Assembly (NCBI GenBank): GCA_037693485.1
Contig: CM075350.1
Location: 65,266,001 to 65,330,000, forward strand
Direction: 5' to 3'
From: Kitagawia praeruptora
Lineage: Eukaryota > Streptophyta > Magnoliopsida > Apiales > Apiaceae
DNA: 64,000 nucleotides
Shown here: positions 9,854-21,400 of the stretch, in pieces
Layout of the letters: the number at the start of each line of letters is the position of its first letter
Position numbering within the stretch: the stretch's first letter is position 1
Program-made: the position numbers and the translations under genes
The notes under the pieces: model-generated
The model's input: only the letters and a program-made list of their open reading frames with translations
Told to the model about the DNA's origin: nothing
Databases searched by the model: none

Positions 9854-12800
9854 ATGGCCAACACCGGCGGCGACGTACTAATGCTGGAAGCACCTCCGTC
9901 ATCTCGTCCGTCGTGGTCCACCGGCGCCGACGTAATCGACGCACTCCCTTACATCGACGACGATTACGTTAAAGAAGAAGTGGATCGTATGATTCAAAAA
10001 GAGATGCGAATGAGCTCTAAGAAGCCCTCCGATTTTCTCAAACAACTCCCTCCCATTCCCTCCTTCAATCTCGAGGTACTGTCCTTATGTAATTCTATAT
10101 ATACATGTTTGTTTTGCCCTAAAAAGATTCGTAAAATTTGGGGATGATTCTAGGGTTTTTGGTTGTTGATTGGAGTGTTAGAGCTTGATTGTGCGCAAGA
10201 TGTGGTGATTTATTATGTGTTTTGTCAAAGCTAGGGTTTTGACTTTGGGGTTTAGGGTTTTGAGTTTGATTTTGACCTTTTCCTATGTAGGGCCTGTTTG
10301 GATTAACTTCAGTTAATTGTTTGGAATGTACTTTCGTGACTAAGCGCAAGTAAATTTTGTAATTTCATCTTGTGGAAGCCACCGCTGTATAAGTAAAAAT
10401 TAAAAATTAGTTGCAAGTTATAAGGTAAAGCAATTACTTGTAAGTTATAAATAATAAAACACTTTAGAGTTCCAGATGCAGAAGAAGTTTGTAAAAATGT
10501 AGCTGCCTTGAGTGCTTTCGACTCTTTAAAATTCAAGGAATGAATCAGAATTTAGTCGTAAGTTGTTATTTGACGTATAAACTGATTAAGTTATGTATGG
10601 CTTCTTAATTTTGTTGCAAAACCGGAAATGGTATTTTGTTTCATCGATATTGATTTGTGACTTCAGATTTTCATGTTTCTGCAATTTCTACATATAGGTG
10701 TTATGTTACACATGGTTGTGGGATTGATTTAGAAATGTAAGTATAAAGCTAATTTAAATGTTGAAATTTGAGGAGAGTGTGATTCTGGATGATGGATAGT
10801 ATGGAGCAACTGAGTAACAAATAATTCTAGTGGGAGGATAAATGGCGGTCCATTTAAGATGAGTTTGTGAGGATTAATACTATCTGACTTCAATTACTAC
10901 GGTGACTTCCGTTTTAAACTCTCAGGATTCACTGAGACTATGATTGTATAAACAATGATATGCCTTCTATGATGTGCATATTGTGGCACATGTGTTAACA
11001 GCTATGAAAAATATGAGATTTAGGTTGTTATACATTTTGGGTTTATTGTAATCTTCTTTTTAGTTCGAGTTAGGTATATTGTAAGTTGTAACCAAACTGT
11101 TTCATGTCGAAACCCCAGAATCATCCGATGCTCGCCAGGGAGTTTGAAAGAGTTAGAGCTTCAAAGCCACCTGTACCTCTTGATATGTCACGGTATGGCC
11201 TTGAAATGCCATCTGCTAACAAAAGGAATGATGAGGCTGCTTGGAATCAGGCACTTCAAAAAGCTCAACGTCTGCTTCAGCATCAAGTTATCAGGTAATA
11301 TGGCTTGTTTGTTCTTTGTCAACTATATCAGAATTTTGGCACTTGCAGTTTGTTCTTCTGCGTTAAAGTGGTGGAATTGTTTGTATTTGCGTATTAAGTA
11401 ATTTATTTTGAATATATGAAAACTAGTTCTAGTTCGATTCAGATATTTTAGACGCATCTTGAAAATCATAAGCTTAGGGATTAGAAATTTAATGGATGAA
11501 TAAAGCTGCTATTGTCTTTTAATTTCTTAAGATATCTGAATTTGTATTAGAACTCAAAATGTATGCATATATTGAAAAGAGAGTTGCAATTGATTTATGA
11601 ACTGAATTTGATTTGCACTTCAGTGCTGCTCAGTTACATTATCCTCTTTCCTCGCCTATGTCTGCTCTTTGCCTCTTTGTCTTGTTTTTCAACGTCTTCT
11701 CTTTCATCCATGTGTACGCATTTTTCTTCCTATTGTCACTTTTGTGTTTAATTTGTAGGCTAGAAAATCTCGAATTAATGTCAAAACATGGCGCTGATGT
11801 CTGGATACAACACAATCAACGTCTTGAAGCGATGTTATCAAGGTTTGTATATCCCACTTCAGCCAACATCGGGGTATTTGTTTGTACTGTTCCATTTGTA
11901 ATGCATCAATCAACATGTTCTTCTGCTTTATTAAATTAAATGTTGCAGTTATTTGTTGTTATATTCTAGATTAGTCAGTTTGTTGTTGTCCTTGACTTAA
12001 TAGTTTCGGGCTGGTTAAGCTAGATACTATGTAGCAAGATTGAATTATTATCGATTCTATAATTCTTTTATCATAATCTTCTTAGACTAAGGACATGCAA
12101 TTCTTTCCCAAAACATAGTTCGAGTTTTTCTCACCAGTCTGGTGAAGCCAGGAATATGGTGTTGAAATATACTGGCAAAATTTTAATTTTCTTTTGACAA
12201 GAATATACTGGCCAATTGACCATATTTAAAATCTATAGCCAGAGTAGTTACTTAAACTGAGTTCCTTGTGAAAACAACGAGCTCTGAATTCTTAGAAGAG
12301 TGTTATAGATTGATGGAATAGCCGGAGTACTTGCATAAACTGAGTTCTTTGTGAAAACAAAGAGCTCTGAATTCTTAAAAGAGTGTTATAAACTGATGGA
12401 ACGGTGTTTTATCTCTGCGAAAAAAATGTAGCCACAGTATTCACTTTCTAATTACGTACTTCTAATTTCTCAAACTCACGAATTTATGATATGTTTTCTT
12501 CAGAGTGCAAGCAGAAGCTCTTCAGATAAGGAAAGAGATAGACGGTGTGAATTTAGAAAGGAAAAAACATCAGGTTATTAGACTTTTAAACTCCTAATAA
12601 TTATATATCCGTTTGCTGGAACTTTTGTTCAGCATATAACATGTTCTGGAATTATCAGCAAAAAACTGCAGATGAGCTTAATGTTTTATCGGCACAATGG
12701 AGGGAGCTTTGCCAGAAAAATATTGAAATTGAAGCTGCATGTGCTAATATGGGAATCCATATCGAAGAACTGAAGAAAGAAGCTGCCGAAAGGTACAAAA

Positions 12801-12919
12801 AAATCTCCCTTTGGCCTTTTGTCATATAATCTTTCCTTATTTACTTGCCACTTCATCTATGTTTCGTTGGCAGGGGCTGGGATCTGGAGAGCAAGATGGA
12901 CTCCTTACCGGTTTCTTAA
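9854..12919 (+). CDS. MOS4: Pre-mRNA-splicing factor SPF27 / MOS4 homologue (BCAS2 family)
   Basis: This gene encodes the plant homologue of human BCAS2/SPF27, a core subunit of the nuclear NineTeen Complex (MOS4-associated complex in Arabidopsis), which activates the spliceosome and affects plant immunity. Six coding exons can be read: 9854-10075, 11119-11294, 11759-11842, 12504-12573, 12659-12792 and 12874-12919. All introns are GT-AG with consistent phases, giving 243 codons before TAA. The family length is about 250 residues. Recognisable blocks are GDVLMLEAPP, VIDALPYIDDDY, the SSKKPSDFLKQLPP segment, EMPSANKRNDEAAWNQALQ, ENLELMSKHG, and a helical C-terminal half with QWRELCQKNIEIEAACANM and KKEAAERGW. 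I chose the first ATG because the family N-terminus begins there. Intron 1 (about 1.04 kb) holds several TAGGGTTT words. The frame is intact and I see no sign of decay. Exon borders are predicted from splice consensus and family alignment, not from transcripts. Confidence 0.93.
12238..12403 (+). repeat. Tandem duplication of 83 bp in MOS4 intron 3
   Basis: Units 12238-12320 and 12321-12403 are similar throughout; both include GAGCTCTGAATTCTTA and a GTGTTATA word. It lies between exon 3 and exon 4 and should not affect coding. Confidence 0.8.
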
Positions 12920-13280
12920 CTAGGCATCTATTTTTTTGATTAACTTAGGATGTCTGTTATGAATCAAAACATAAATCAAGATCCTTTGTATTCCCTGTTA
13001 TTTGATTTTATATAAATGTATTTGTATATTTGTATTATGTTGGTCTTTTCTTTCAATTCTGAAATATTGCAAGTGATGCAAATCATTTCTTATTATCTGC
13101 AGTACAATTTTTTAGTGGAGTATTCTCTTATCTATAGTATAGTTGTAATGTGGATCAATTGTGGCTTGTGGGTATACTTATATGTTACACTCCAGCCTTC
13201 TATTTTATTTTGTAAAGTTGCCCCTGGCATAACTCAGTGTTACACCCCAGCCTTCTCTTTTATTTTTAAATTGCTCTTAG

Positions 13281-13556
13281 TGCATTTTTAATGTATAAAC
13301 CAAACCAAACGTACCCAGTTATAATACCACTCAAAGTGGTGTTTGGGGAGGGTAGATGTACGCAGACCATGCCCCTATACAATAGGGAGGCTGTTTCCGG
13401 AGGATCCTGACCAATACAGAATTACAAATACAGAAAGGAAACCTAATACAAACTAGGAAACTCACGCACACGCAGGAGTCGAACCCCTGACCTCCTTCAA
13501 AAGGAGGCCGGTGGCTTAACCACTGCACCAACATGTTGGCTGCATTTTTAATGTAT
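13281..13556 (-). mobile_element. tRNA-derived SINE with 16-bp target-site duplication
   Basis: Perfect direct repeats TGCATTTTTAATGTAT at 13281-13296 and 13541-13556 bracket a 244-bp body. On the minus strand the body starts near 13540 with an RNA polymerase III box A-like TGGTGCAGTGGTTAAGCC. A box B GGTTCGACTCC follows. The minus-strand 3' part contains GGTCTGCGTACATCTACCCTC, typical of the Au-like plant SINE group, and ends in an AT/GTTT-rich tail. The intact duplication argues for a fairly recent insertion. Confidence 0.85.
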
Positions 13557-14031
13557 CTGGAGGGGAAAAAAATCAGCAACTTATTCAACTTATTCATACC
13601 CGATAAACATATTCCTTTAGTAATGTGCTTCATATTAAGCATCACTTAAGTATGTTTTTGATATAGTAGTGCGAATGTGCAGTAGTTAGATTCTGGCCAA
13701 GAGTTACGTTTAGTTCTACTTTTATAAGGTCCAATTTTCCATGAAACAGTGTACAGTTCGTGATTGTTTTCGTTGATACCAAAACTTGTTATGGACATGG
13801 CCCGAAGATAGGCTTGTGCGCGTATGGAGCATGGTGTATGTTAGTGGTGGATATAAGAATTGGGGTTCTTATGGCTCGAGTTTGTGAGGTTTATTGCGTG
13901 TGTATTATACATGTTTTGTCATCCCTTCTCGTTCCTCCAAATTCAATTTATGGGGATCAAATTAGTACTAATAACCGAACCGAAAAACCGAACCGTTTAT
14001 ATAATTATTTAAATAAATAAATATATATATA

Positions 14032-14034
<3 letters not shown>

Positions 14035-14064
<30 letters not shown>
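14035..14064 (+). repeat. TA dinucleotide microsatellite
   Basis: An uninterrupted run of alternating TA spans about 30 bases. It sits inside a wider AT-rich tract. Confidence 0.9.
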
Positions 14065-14067
<3 letters not shown>

Positions 14068-14649
14068 TCATATTTATTTATATTAATGTAATATGATTAT
14101 ATAATAATATATTATTTATGAATTGATTACTATAGTATATACCGTATACCCCTTAAGAAGCCCCAGGTTACAAGCAGTATTATTTTTTTTTTTTTTGGCA
14201 CTCATGAATCATGATTGTAAGCTATTTGTGTAAGCTGTTTGTGTGAGCCTGCGTTCGGTAAGGAAAATATAATGCACTTAAAAGTTAAAAGTAAGCCATA
14301 TTAGAAATACTATTGCTAAAGTAATAAATCATGTCCTTGCATGCTTTTCATCATATGCAGTAGCCAGTAAGAAATCTTAAATGAACTTCTGTTAGTGTTT
14401 TATCCAAATAAATATTTTTATTATTATTAAGATGGAAAAGAGTAACAAGTTCCCTGCTCCAAATTGTATATAGAACTGACATAACAAATGATTTATTTTT
14501 ATGTATAGATTGGCATAGTAATTTGTGCTCTAATGTGCTTGATTTTTTCATGTATTCTTTTCATTCTTTTAATGAAATTTAGCCTATAAAAAACATATTA
14601 CTATTTAATTTATACAACAATTTTAAGTTAGGTATAAAATGAAAAAAAC

Positions 14650-14795
14650 TGAAACAAAACCGAAACCGACAAACGGTTAACCGAACCGAACGGTTCGGTT
14701 ACGGTTAATAGATAAAACCGAACCGAACCAACATATACGATTTGGTAACGGTTTTCGGTAAAAACCGAGCCGAACCGACCCGTGCACACCCCTAC
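14650..14795. repeat. CCGAACCG/CGGTTCGG-rich terminal region, hAT-like
   Basis: The tract has many CCGAACCG and CGGTTCGG words and ends with CCGTGCACACCCCTA. That ending is a common border of degenerate plant hAT-type repeats. A shorter patch of the same words occurs at 13976-13996, so both may belong to one element of about 0.8 kb. I could not define a matching left terminus. Confidence 0.4.
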
Positions 14796-14922
14796 CTTAA
14801 ACTCCTATTTTCAGGAGCAAGATAAAAAAAATTAAGAATATATCTTTATTGTATTAATTATATTCAAATAAATTAATGTTAAAGAATCTCAAATTTTGTT
14901 ACAGCTTTTTCAATGGATCTTT

Positions 14923-15093
14923 CTAGTGTATGCCTAAGGGCACACATTAGTCAGTTACTTTCATGATACTTTTACGAGATAATTTTTTTTATTAACGAGG
15001 TTTTTTGTGTATACAGGTGAGTCCATTATGATTAATAAATAGGAGTCGGATCAAAATTTGTCAATTTATATTTATGGCCTTGAGCACACATAG
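14923..15093. mobile_element. MITE-like element with CTAGTGT ends (degenerate)
   Basis: The left end is CTAGTGTATGCCTAAGGGC. A diverged inverted end (GGCCTTGAGCACACATAG) lies at about 15076-15093. The ends match those of the better-preserved foldback element at 16545-16722, while the interior differs. Confidence 0.45.
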
Positions 15094-15467
15094 AAAAAAC
15101 CTTTTTCAAATGAACATGTGTTATAAGTTGATTAGTCACATTTCTATCGAAAATAAAAGATTATGCGTGTATATACATGCGTTCGTGTATCAAAAATTTT
15201 ATGTAAAAATTATATTTATTTGTGATTAAGCCAGTTGGATTATTCCCATTATCCCATACACAATAATACCTTATCATATCACTAACATTGTTACACAGTA
15301 AACACACAATTAATTCAAAGAAAATCGAAAAACAGAAGTGGAAATATCAGAAATCATTCGGCCGGTCCTGGGCAACATAATCCCAGGCAGGCTAGCGTGT
15401 CCTGAAAATACACGTTTTGACGAAATATCAGAAATCACAAGCAAAGCATATGAACCAAATGTGGTCT

Positions 15468-18400
15468 TTAAGTAGGCACACTGTGAAGAACAACAGTCTC
15501 AACAGTGAGGCCAGGACCAAAACCAAATAGAACACCCCAGTCAAGTCCTTCTCCGGTAGTTGTATTTCCATCCTTAGCTGAAGCCTTCCTCATTTCATCC
15601 AATACGAACATAACACCAGCACTCGAAACGTTTCCATAGTCCCAAAGAATCTGTCTTGTACACTTAAGTTTTTCAGGCTTCAAGCTTAACTCATTTTCAA
15701 CATGATCTAGTATACTTCGCCCGCCAGGATGCGTAATCCAAAAAATTGAGTTCCAGTCGGTTATACCCAGGGGCTTGAATGCCTCAACTAAACTCTTCCT
15801 GATATTCTTTGAAATCAGCACAGGCACATTTTTGCGAAGGTGAAAAGTAAGCCCCGCCTCACAAAGATGACCGCAGACCGCATCATCGCTATCTGGAAGG
15901 ATGGTTTGGGATGCAGAAACAATCTCAAACAATGGTGTCTCGACTCCAACTACAGGGTCCGAGCCCACTATCACTGCAGCAGCCCCATCACCAAAAATGG
16001 CTTGGCCTACCAGATTATCGAGATGAGTATGACTAGGCCCCCGAAATGTATGGACAGTGAGCTCGGAGCAAACGATAAGCACACGAGCATCTTTGTTGTT
16101 CTCAGCCAAGTCTTTTGCCAGACGAAGAACCATGCCACCTGCAAAGCAACCTTGCTGGTACATCATGAAGCGCTTGACGGATGGACTGAGCTCTAGAAGC
16201 TTGGTGAGGCGGTAGTCTGCACCGGGTAAATCGACACCGCCAGTGGTGCAAAAGATAAGGTGGGTAATTTTGGACTTTGGCTGCCCCCATTCTTTTATGG
16301 CCTTTGTAGCCGCTTCTTTGCCTAGTTTTGGCACTTCCTCAACCATAATGTCTTGTCTAGTATCAAGGGATGGTGCCATGAACTCACAGATATTTGGCAT
16401 TTCTTTCAGTAATTCTTCACTCAAGTACATGTAACGGGTATTGATCATGGATTTGTCACCTGAAAATTTATTTATTTTAAAGCTAAGTAATGCATGATTT
16501 TTGTTGAAAATTTAAGCACAGTAGATTATAAAAGAACGAATTTTCTAGTGTGTGCCCAAGGGCACACGCTAAGAATCCGTGCTAGCTTAGTTGTCAAATT
16601 TTTATTGGTGTAGATTTCATTAATAATGATGGGGCCCTTGCATTCACATAAATATCTACCAATCAAAATTTGACAACTCATCAAGCACGGAATCTTAGCA
16701 TGTGCCCTTAGGCACACACTAGACAAACCCATTAAAGAATTCAATATTTGATCATAATCTTGATTAGAGGACCATGAAATTTACTCCTAGCACTGCCTTC
16801 AGCTCATTAACCGGAGAACATTAATGTATTGTACAAAATAAGAACCTTTCATTAAGATATAAATATTTCTTCATAGATGATTAAAAAAACTTACTGTTAG
16901 AGGTCCAACCTCTTAATGGGCCGAACCATTGGCCCAACATTAAGCCCAAGGAATGAACAACCTGTTCTCCATTTACAGTCACATGATTGTCATTTTGTCA
17001 GTGGCCGACCGTGGCCATGATAAAAGGTTTCTTTACCTTTAAACAGTCACATGGTCCATGATCCAAAAGAATGTTTAATATTCTGGAAAGCAGATCTACA
17101 TCTCAACAAACGGCAAGGAGAATAAGTATAAAAGGAGGTAATATTGTTCATAAAACCCATAACTACACACACAACAACACAAATTCTCTACGTTCAAATT
17201 ACCTTACATAAAACCGACTAACTTATTCTCACACCGGAGGTGAATCGGGGGGCTCCACCCTCGCATTCTCTTTCTGCAGGTCCTACCGAACGAAGCCTGG
17301 GAGAAAACCGGTCATAACATTTGGCGCCGTCTGTGGGAAACGTAGAGATATATTCGTGTTAAGATCTACCAAGAGACTATGACGATCGAAGAAACGCCCA
17401 TCAATGATAATAGCACCGTGGCTGGAAACAGTCGCTCCGTTCCTCCTGTGATGCCAAGAACAACCCCTCTCATCCCCCCAAGACTGCTAAATTTTGATGA
17501 AGAAGGAGATATGCCAACTCCTGAGGAACAACAAGAGATGCTTACGAAATGGAGAGAGCAACAAAAGGCAAAGGGGAAGCATAAGGTGACGGATAAGAAA
17601 AAAGAAACCGAACGGATAGCAAGAAGAATGGAAGCCGATCGTTTGAGGCTAGAGGTCCTAAAACTCCGAAGGGAGGAGATCGAGCTACAAGAAAGGACTC
17701 TCCGCGAGGCTCTAGAAGCCGAAGACACAGAGGCGGACGATCGAAAAGATAAAAGGCCAAGAACCAGAAATGATGAAGATGAGTCAGGGGACTCTGAATC
17801 ATACTCGAGGAGAACCCGGTCAAAGGTAGTTTATTCCTCCGACTCGGAGGAGGAAGGCCCCCATACGGACGATCGTATCCGAAGGATCGAGAAGGCAATG
17901 TTCGGGGAGAGAAAGGTCAGCCACGAGCCAGTGGTGACCGAGGACGTTGAACAGTTTCGACCGCCTCCTGGAAGGCAGTTCCCGAAGATGAACGAATTCA
18001 ACGGAAAGGGTGATCCCGAAGACCACTGTGAGAAATATGAATCACTTATGACTGGGATGGGACACTGTGATGTGATGCTCTGCAAAATGTTCAAAACCTA
18101 CCTAAAGGGGAATGCATCCATGTGGTACAGGTCGTTGAGACCTAGGTCGATAGGCTCGTACGAACAAGTGAAGAAAAAATTCTTGAGGCACTACTCACAT
18201 TTGTGCCGAAGAGAGAAGGATACAGAAGCCCTGATCCACTGTAGGCAGGGACCGAACGAGGATTTGGGTGATTACCTAGCAAGGTTCAAAGAGGAAGCCG
18301 GTATGGTCACCAATTTGGACAAAGTCAAGGCGGCTGGATTCCTCGCAGCTGGCCTCGACCCTGTTAAAGGTAAGAAGCTTCGGTCTTCTCTTTATGATAT

Positions 18401-21400
18401 GCCTCCCAAATCTTTAAATGATATCTATGTGAGAGGAGAGGCTATCAGAAGAAAATTGGAATCAATTGGGGGTTACAAGGAGAACAAGAAACATGATAGA
18501 TATGACAGAAGGGATGACCGAAGGGATGACAAGAAAGACGACCGAAGGAGTCGAGGAGATATCAGGAGCAGGTTGAATGACACGAGGCCCGACAAGGGGG
18601 CCGAACGAAGAAGAGATAGAGATAGCACTGTGTTCACACCATTAAACACACCTATCTCGAAGATTCTCCATGAGATAAAGGGTAAACCTGGGTTTGTCCG
18701 GCCACCCAAGTTGAAGACCCCTGAAAATAGAAGAAGCGACAACAAATATTGTGAATATCATCAGGATAAAGGTCATAACACTGACGAGTGTTACCATTTG
18801 AAGAAATTAATTGAGAGAATGATAAAAGACGGAGAATTAACCAAGTTTGTCGAAGATCTGAGAAACAAACTAGGACCGAAAGAAAGAAACAGAGAAGACA
18901 AAGAAGCCGAAGGATCTGAAAAATACAGAGGCGAGGTCCGAACGATCTCCGGAGGAACCATACTGGATCGGGACAGCAAATCAGCCCGAAAGAGGTATGC
19001 AAGGCAAATCTACAACCTTTACCAATCTACTACAGCCAAACAACCACTTCCGATTTCATTTACGGAGGACGATTACGAAGATGTGATATGGCCACATGAA
19101 GATCCGCTTGTTATAAATCCGGTGATAGGGGAGAACAAGATCTGGAAAGTCCTGATCGATGAAGGGAGTTCGGTCAACATCTTGTATCACCGGACATATT
19201 GCAAAATGAACTTGGGAGGCGAACAACTAGAGCCATGCCATGAAGCACCGCTATACGGCTTCGGTAATCAACCTGTACCGATCGAAGGAACTATAACGCT
19301 GAACGTCTTATTAGGAAAAGCACCATTCACAACGATGAAAGAAGCGAAATTTTACGTTGTTAAAGTCGACAGCCCGTATAATGGGATCCTAGGAAGACCG
19401 GCTTTATCCCTGTTCCAAGCTGTGTCATCTATCCCTCACTTGAAATTGAAATTTCCAACCGAACACGGGGTCGGAGAAATGAGAGGCGATCAAAAAGCAG
19501 CACGAATCATTATGTTGGAAGACCTGGAGAAAGAAAAAGATGTCGAAATGACCGAAGCCGGGAAAAGAAGAAGAAATGAGACCGAACCAGGAGGCAGTCA
19601 CCAACTACTGAATATCGAGTTGGAGAAATTTGGAGCCGACCTATCAAATCCGATAGCCGAACCGGCTGTTGAAACCGAAGAAGTCGAATTGTACGTAGGT
19701 CAAGCGGGAAAGATGATTCAGATAGGAAAGAACATGGAGCCAGAACTAAAGGAGAAAGTCATAAAAGTCATTAGGGAATTCCACGATGTATTTGCATGGA
19801 GTCCCGAAGACATGCCTGGTTTGGATCCATCGGTAGCCAAACATTGTCTTAACGTCAAAACCGAAGCCCAGCCCGTGAAACAGAAAAAGAGAAATTTTGC
19901 AATGGAAAGACAGAAGGTTATTCAGGCCGAAGTCGAAAAATTGCTAGAAGCAAAATTCATTGAAGAAATAGATTACCCAGATTGGTTGGCGAACGTGGTT
20001 GTGGTGAAAAAGTCCAACGGCAAATGGCGAATGTGTGTGGACTACACCGACTTAAATAAGCACTGTCCGAAGGATCACTACCCTCTTCCAAACATTGATC
20101 AACTGATAGATGCAACCTCAGGGCATCAAATACTCAGTTTTTTGGACGCCTTCTCAGGATATCACCAAATCGCCATGAACACCGAAGACATACCGAAGAC
20201 AGCGTTCATCACACCTAACGGCACTTATGCTTACATAAAAATGCCCTTCGGACTGAAGAACGCAGGGGCTACTTTCCAAAAGATGATCAACAAATTGTTC
20301 AAAGCCCAGATCGGTCGGAACATGGAGTGCTACGTGGACGATATGATTGTTAAATCCCTTTTCAGGGATCATGCCGAAGATCTAAGGGAATGTTTTGAAA
20401 CGCTCAGAAGAAACAACATGAGGATCAATCCGAACAAGTGTACGTTTGGAGTAAATAGTGGGAAGTTTCTGGGATACATGGTTAGTGCCAGAGGAATTGA
20501 AGCCAACCCGGAGAAGATTAAAGCAGTCATGGACATGGAAGCACCGAAGACGATTAGGGACATTCAAAAGCTGACCGGACGGTTAGCAGCCCTGAGGAGG
20601 TTCATTTCCCGATCGGCCGAAAAAGCCTTGCCATTCTTTGAAGTGCTTCGGGGGTCCAAGAATTTCGAGTGGGGGCCAAATTGCCAAAAGGCATTCGAAG
20701 ATGTTAAAGAGTATTTAGTGAAAGCTCCACTCTTAATGAGACCCGACCCGAAGGAAACATTGCAGCTGTACTTGGCTGTGAACGACCGAACACTCGGAGC
20801 TGTGTTGGTCAAAGAGCATGAAGGGAACCAACATCCGGTGTTCTATGTCTCTCACATTCTCAAAGATGCAGAAACAAGGTATCCGAATGCAGAAAAGTTC
20901 GCCTATGGACTGGTAATGGCTGCAAGAAAGCTCAGGCACTATTTCCAGGGAAGGACGATCAAAGTTGTAACCGATCAGCCGTTAAAGAAAATCTTGCAAA
21001 GGCCAGAGGCATCGGGCAGAGTGGTCGCTTGGGCGATCGAACTTGGGGAGCATGATTTGGAGTACACACCAAGAACTTCGATCAAAGCCCAGGCACTTGC
21101 AGATTTTATGGTAGAATGCTCATTCACTGAACCGAAGGACTTGACCCCCGAAGAACAACTAATTCCGACACCAGGAAAATGGAAATTATTCGTTGACGGG
21201 TCGGTCGCCAAAGAAAAGTGTGGGGCCGGTTTAATTTTAACAAGCCCAGAAGGATTCGAAATATGCCAAGCTATCAGGTTCACTTTTCTTTTAACGAACA
21301 ATGAGGCCGAATATGAAGCACTTCTGGCAGGCCTAGATTTGGCCAGAAATTTGGAGGTTAAACACCTAAGAGCATTCAGCGACTCAATGTTGGTGGTAAA

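Larger units (their letters stand above)
12920..15467. other. Intergenic region between MOS4 and the polyketide synthase 3' end
   Basis: No further gene is seen. The region contains a short tandem repeat near 13187-13255 (TGTTACAC-CCAGCCTTCT, two copies), a SINE, a TA microsatellite, a CCGAACCG-rich tract and a MITE-like pair of ends. All but the first are listed separately. The two host genes converge: MOS4 reads right and the synthase reads left. Confidence 0.6.

Noticed and set aside
13331..13645. Minus-strand ORF of 104 codons
   Set aside because: It is the body of the SINE and its flank, not a protein gene.
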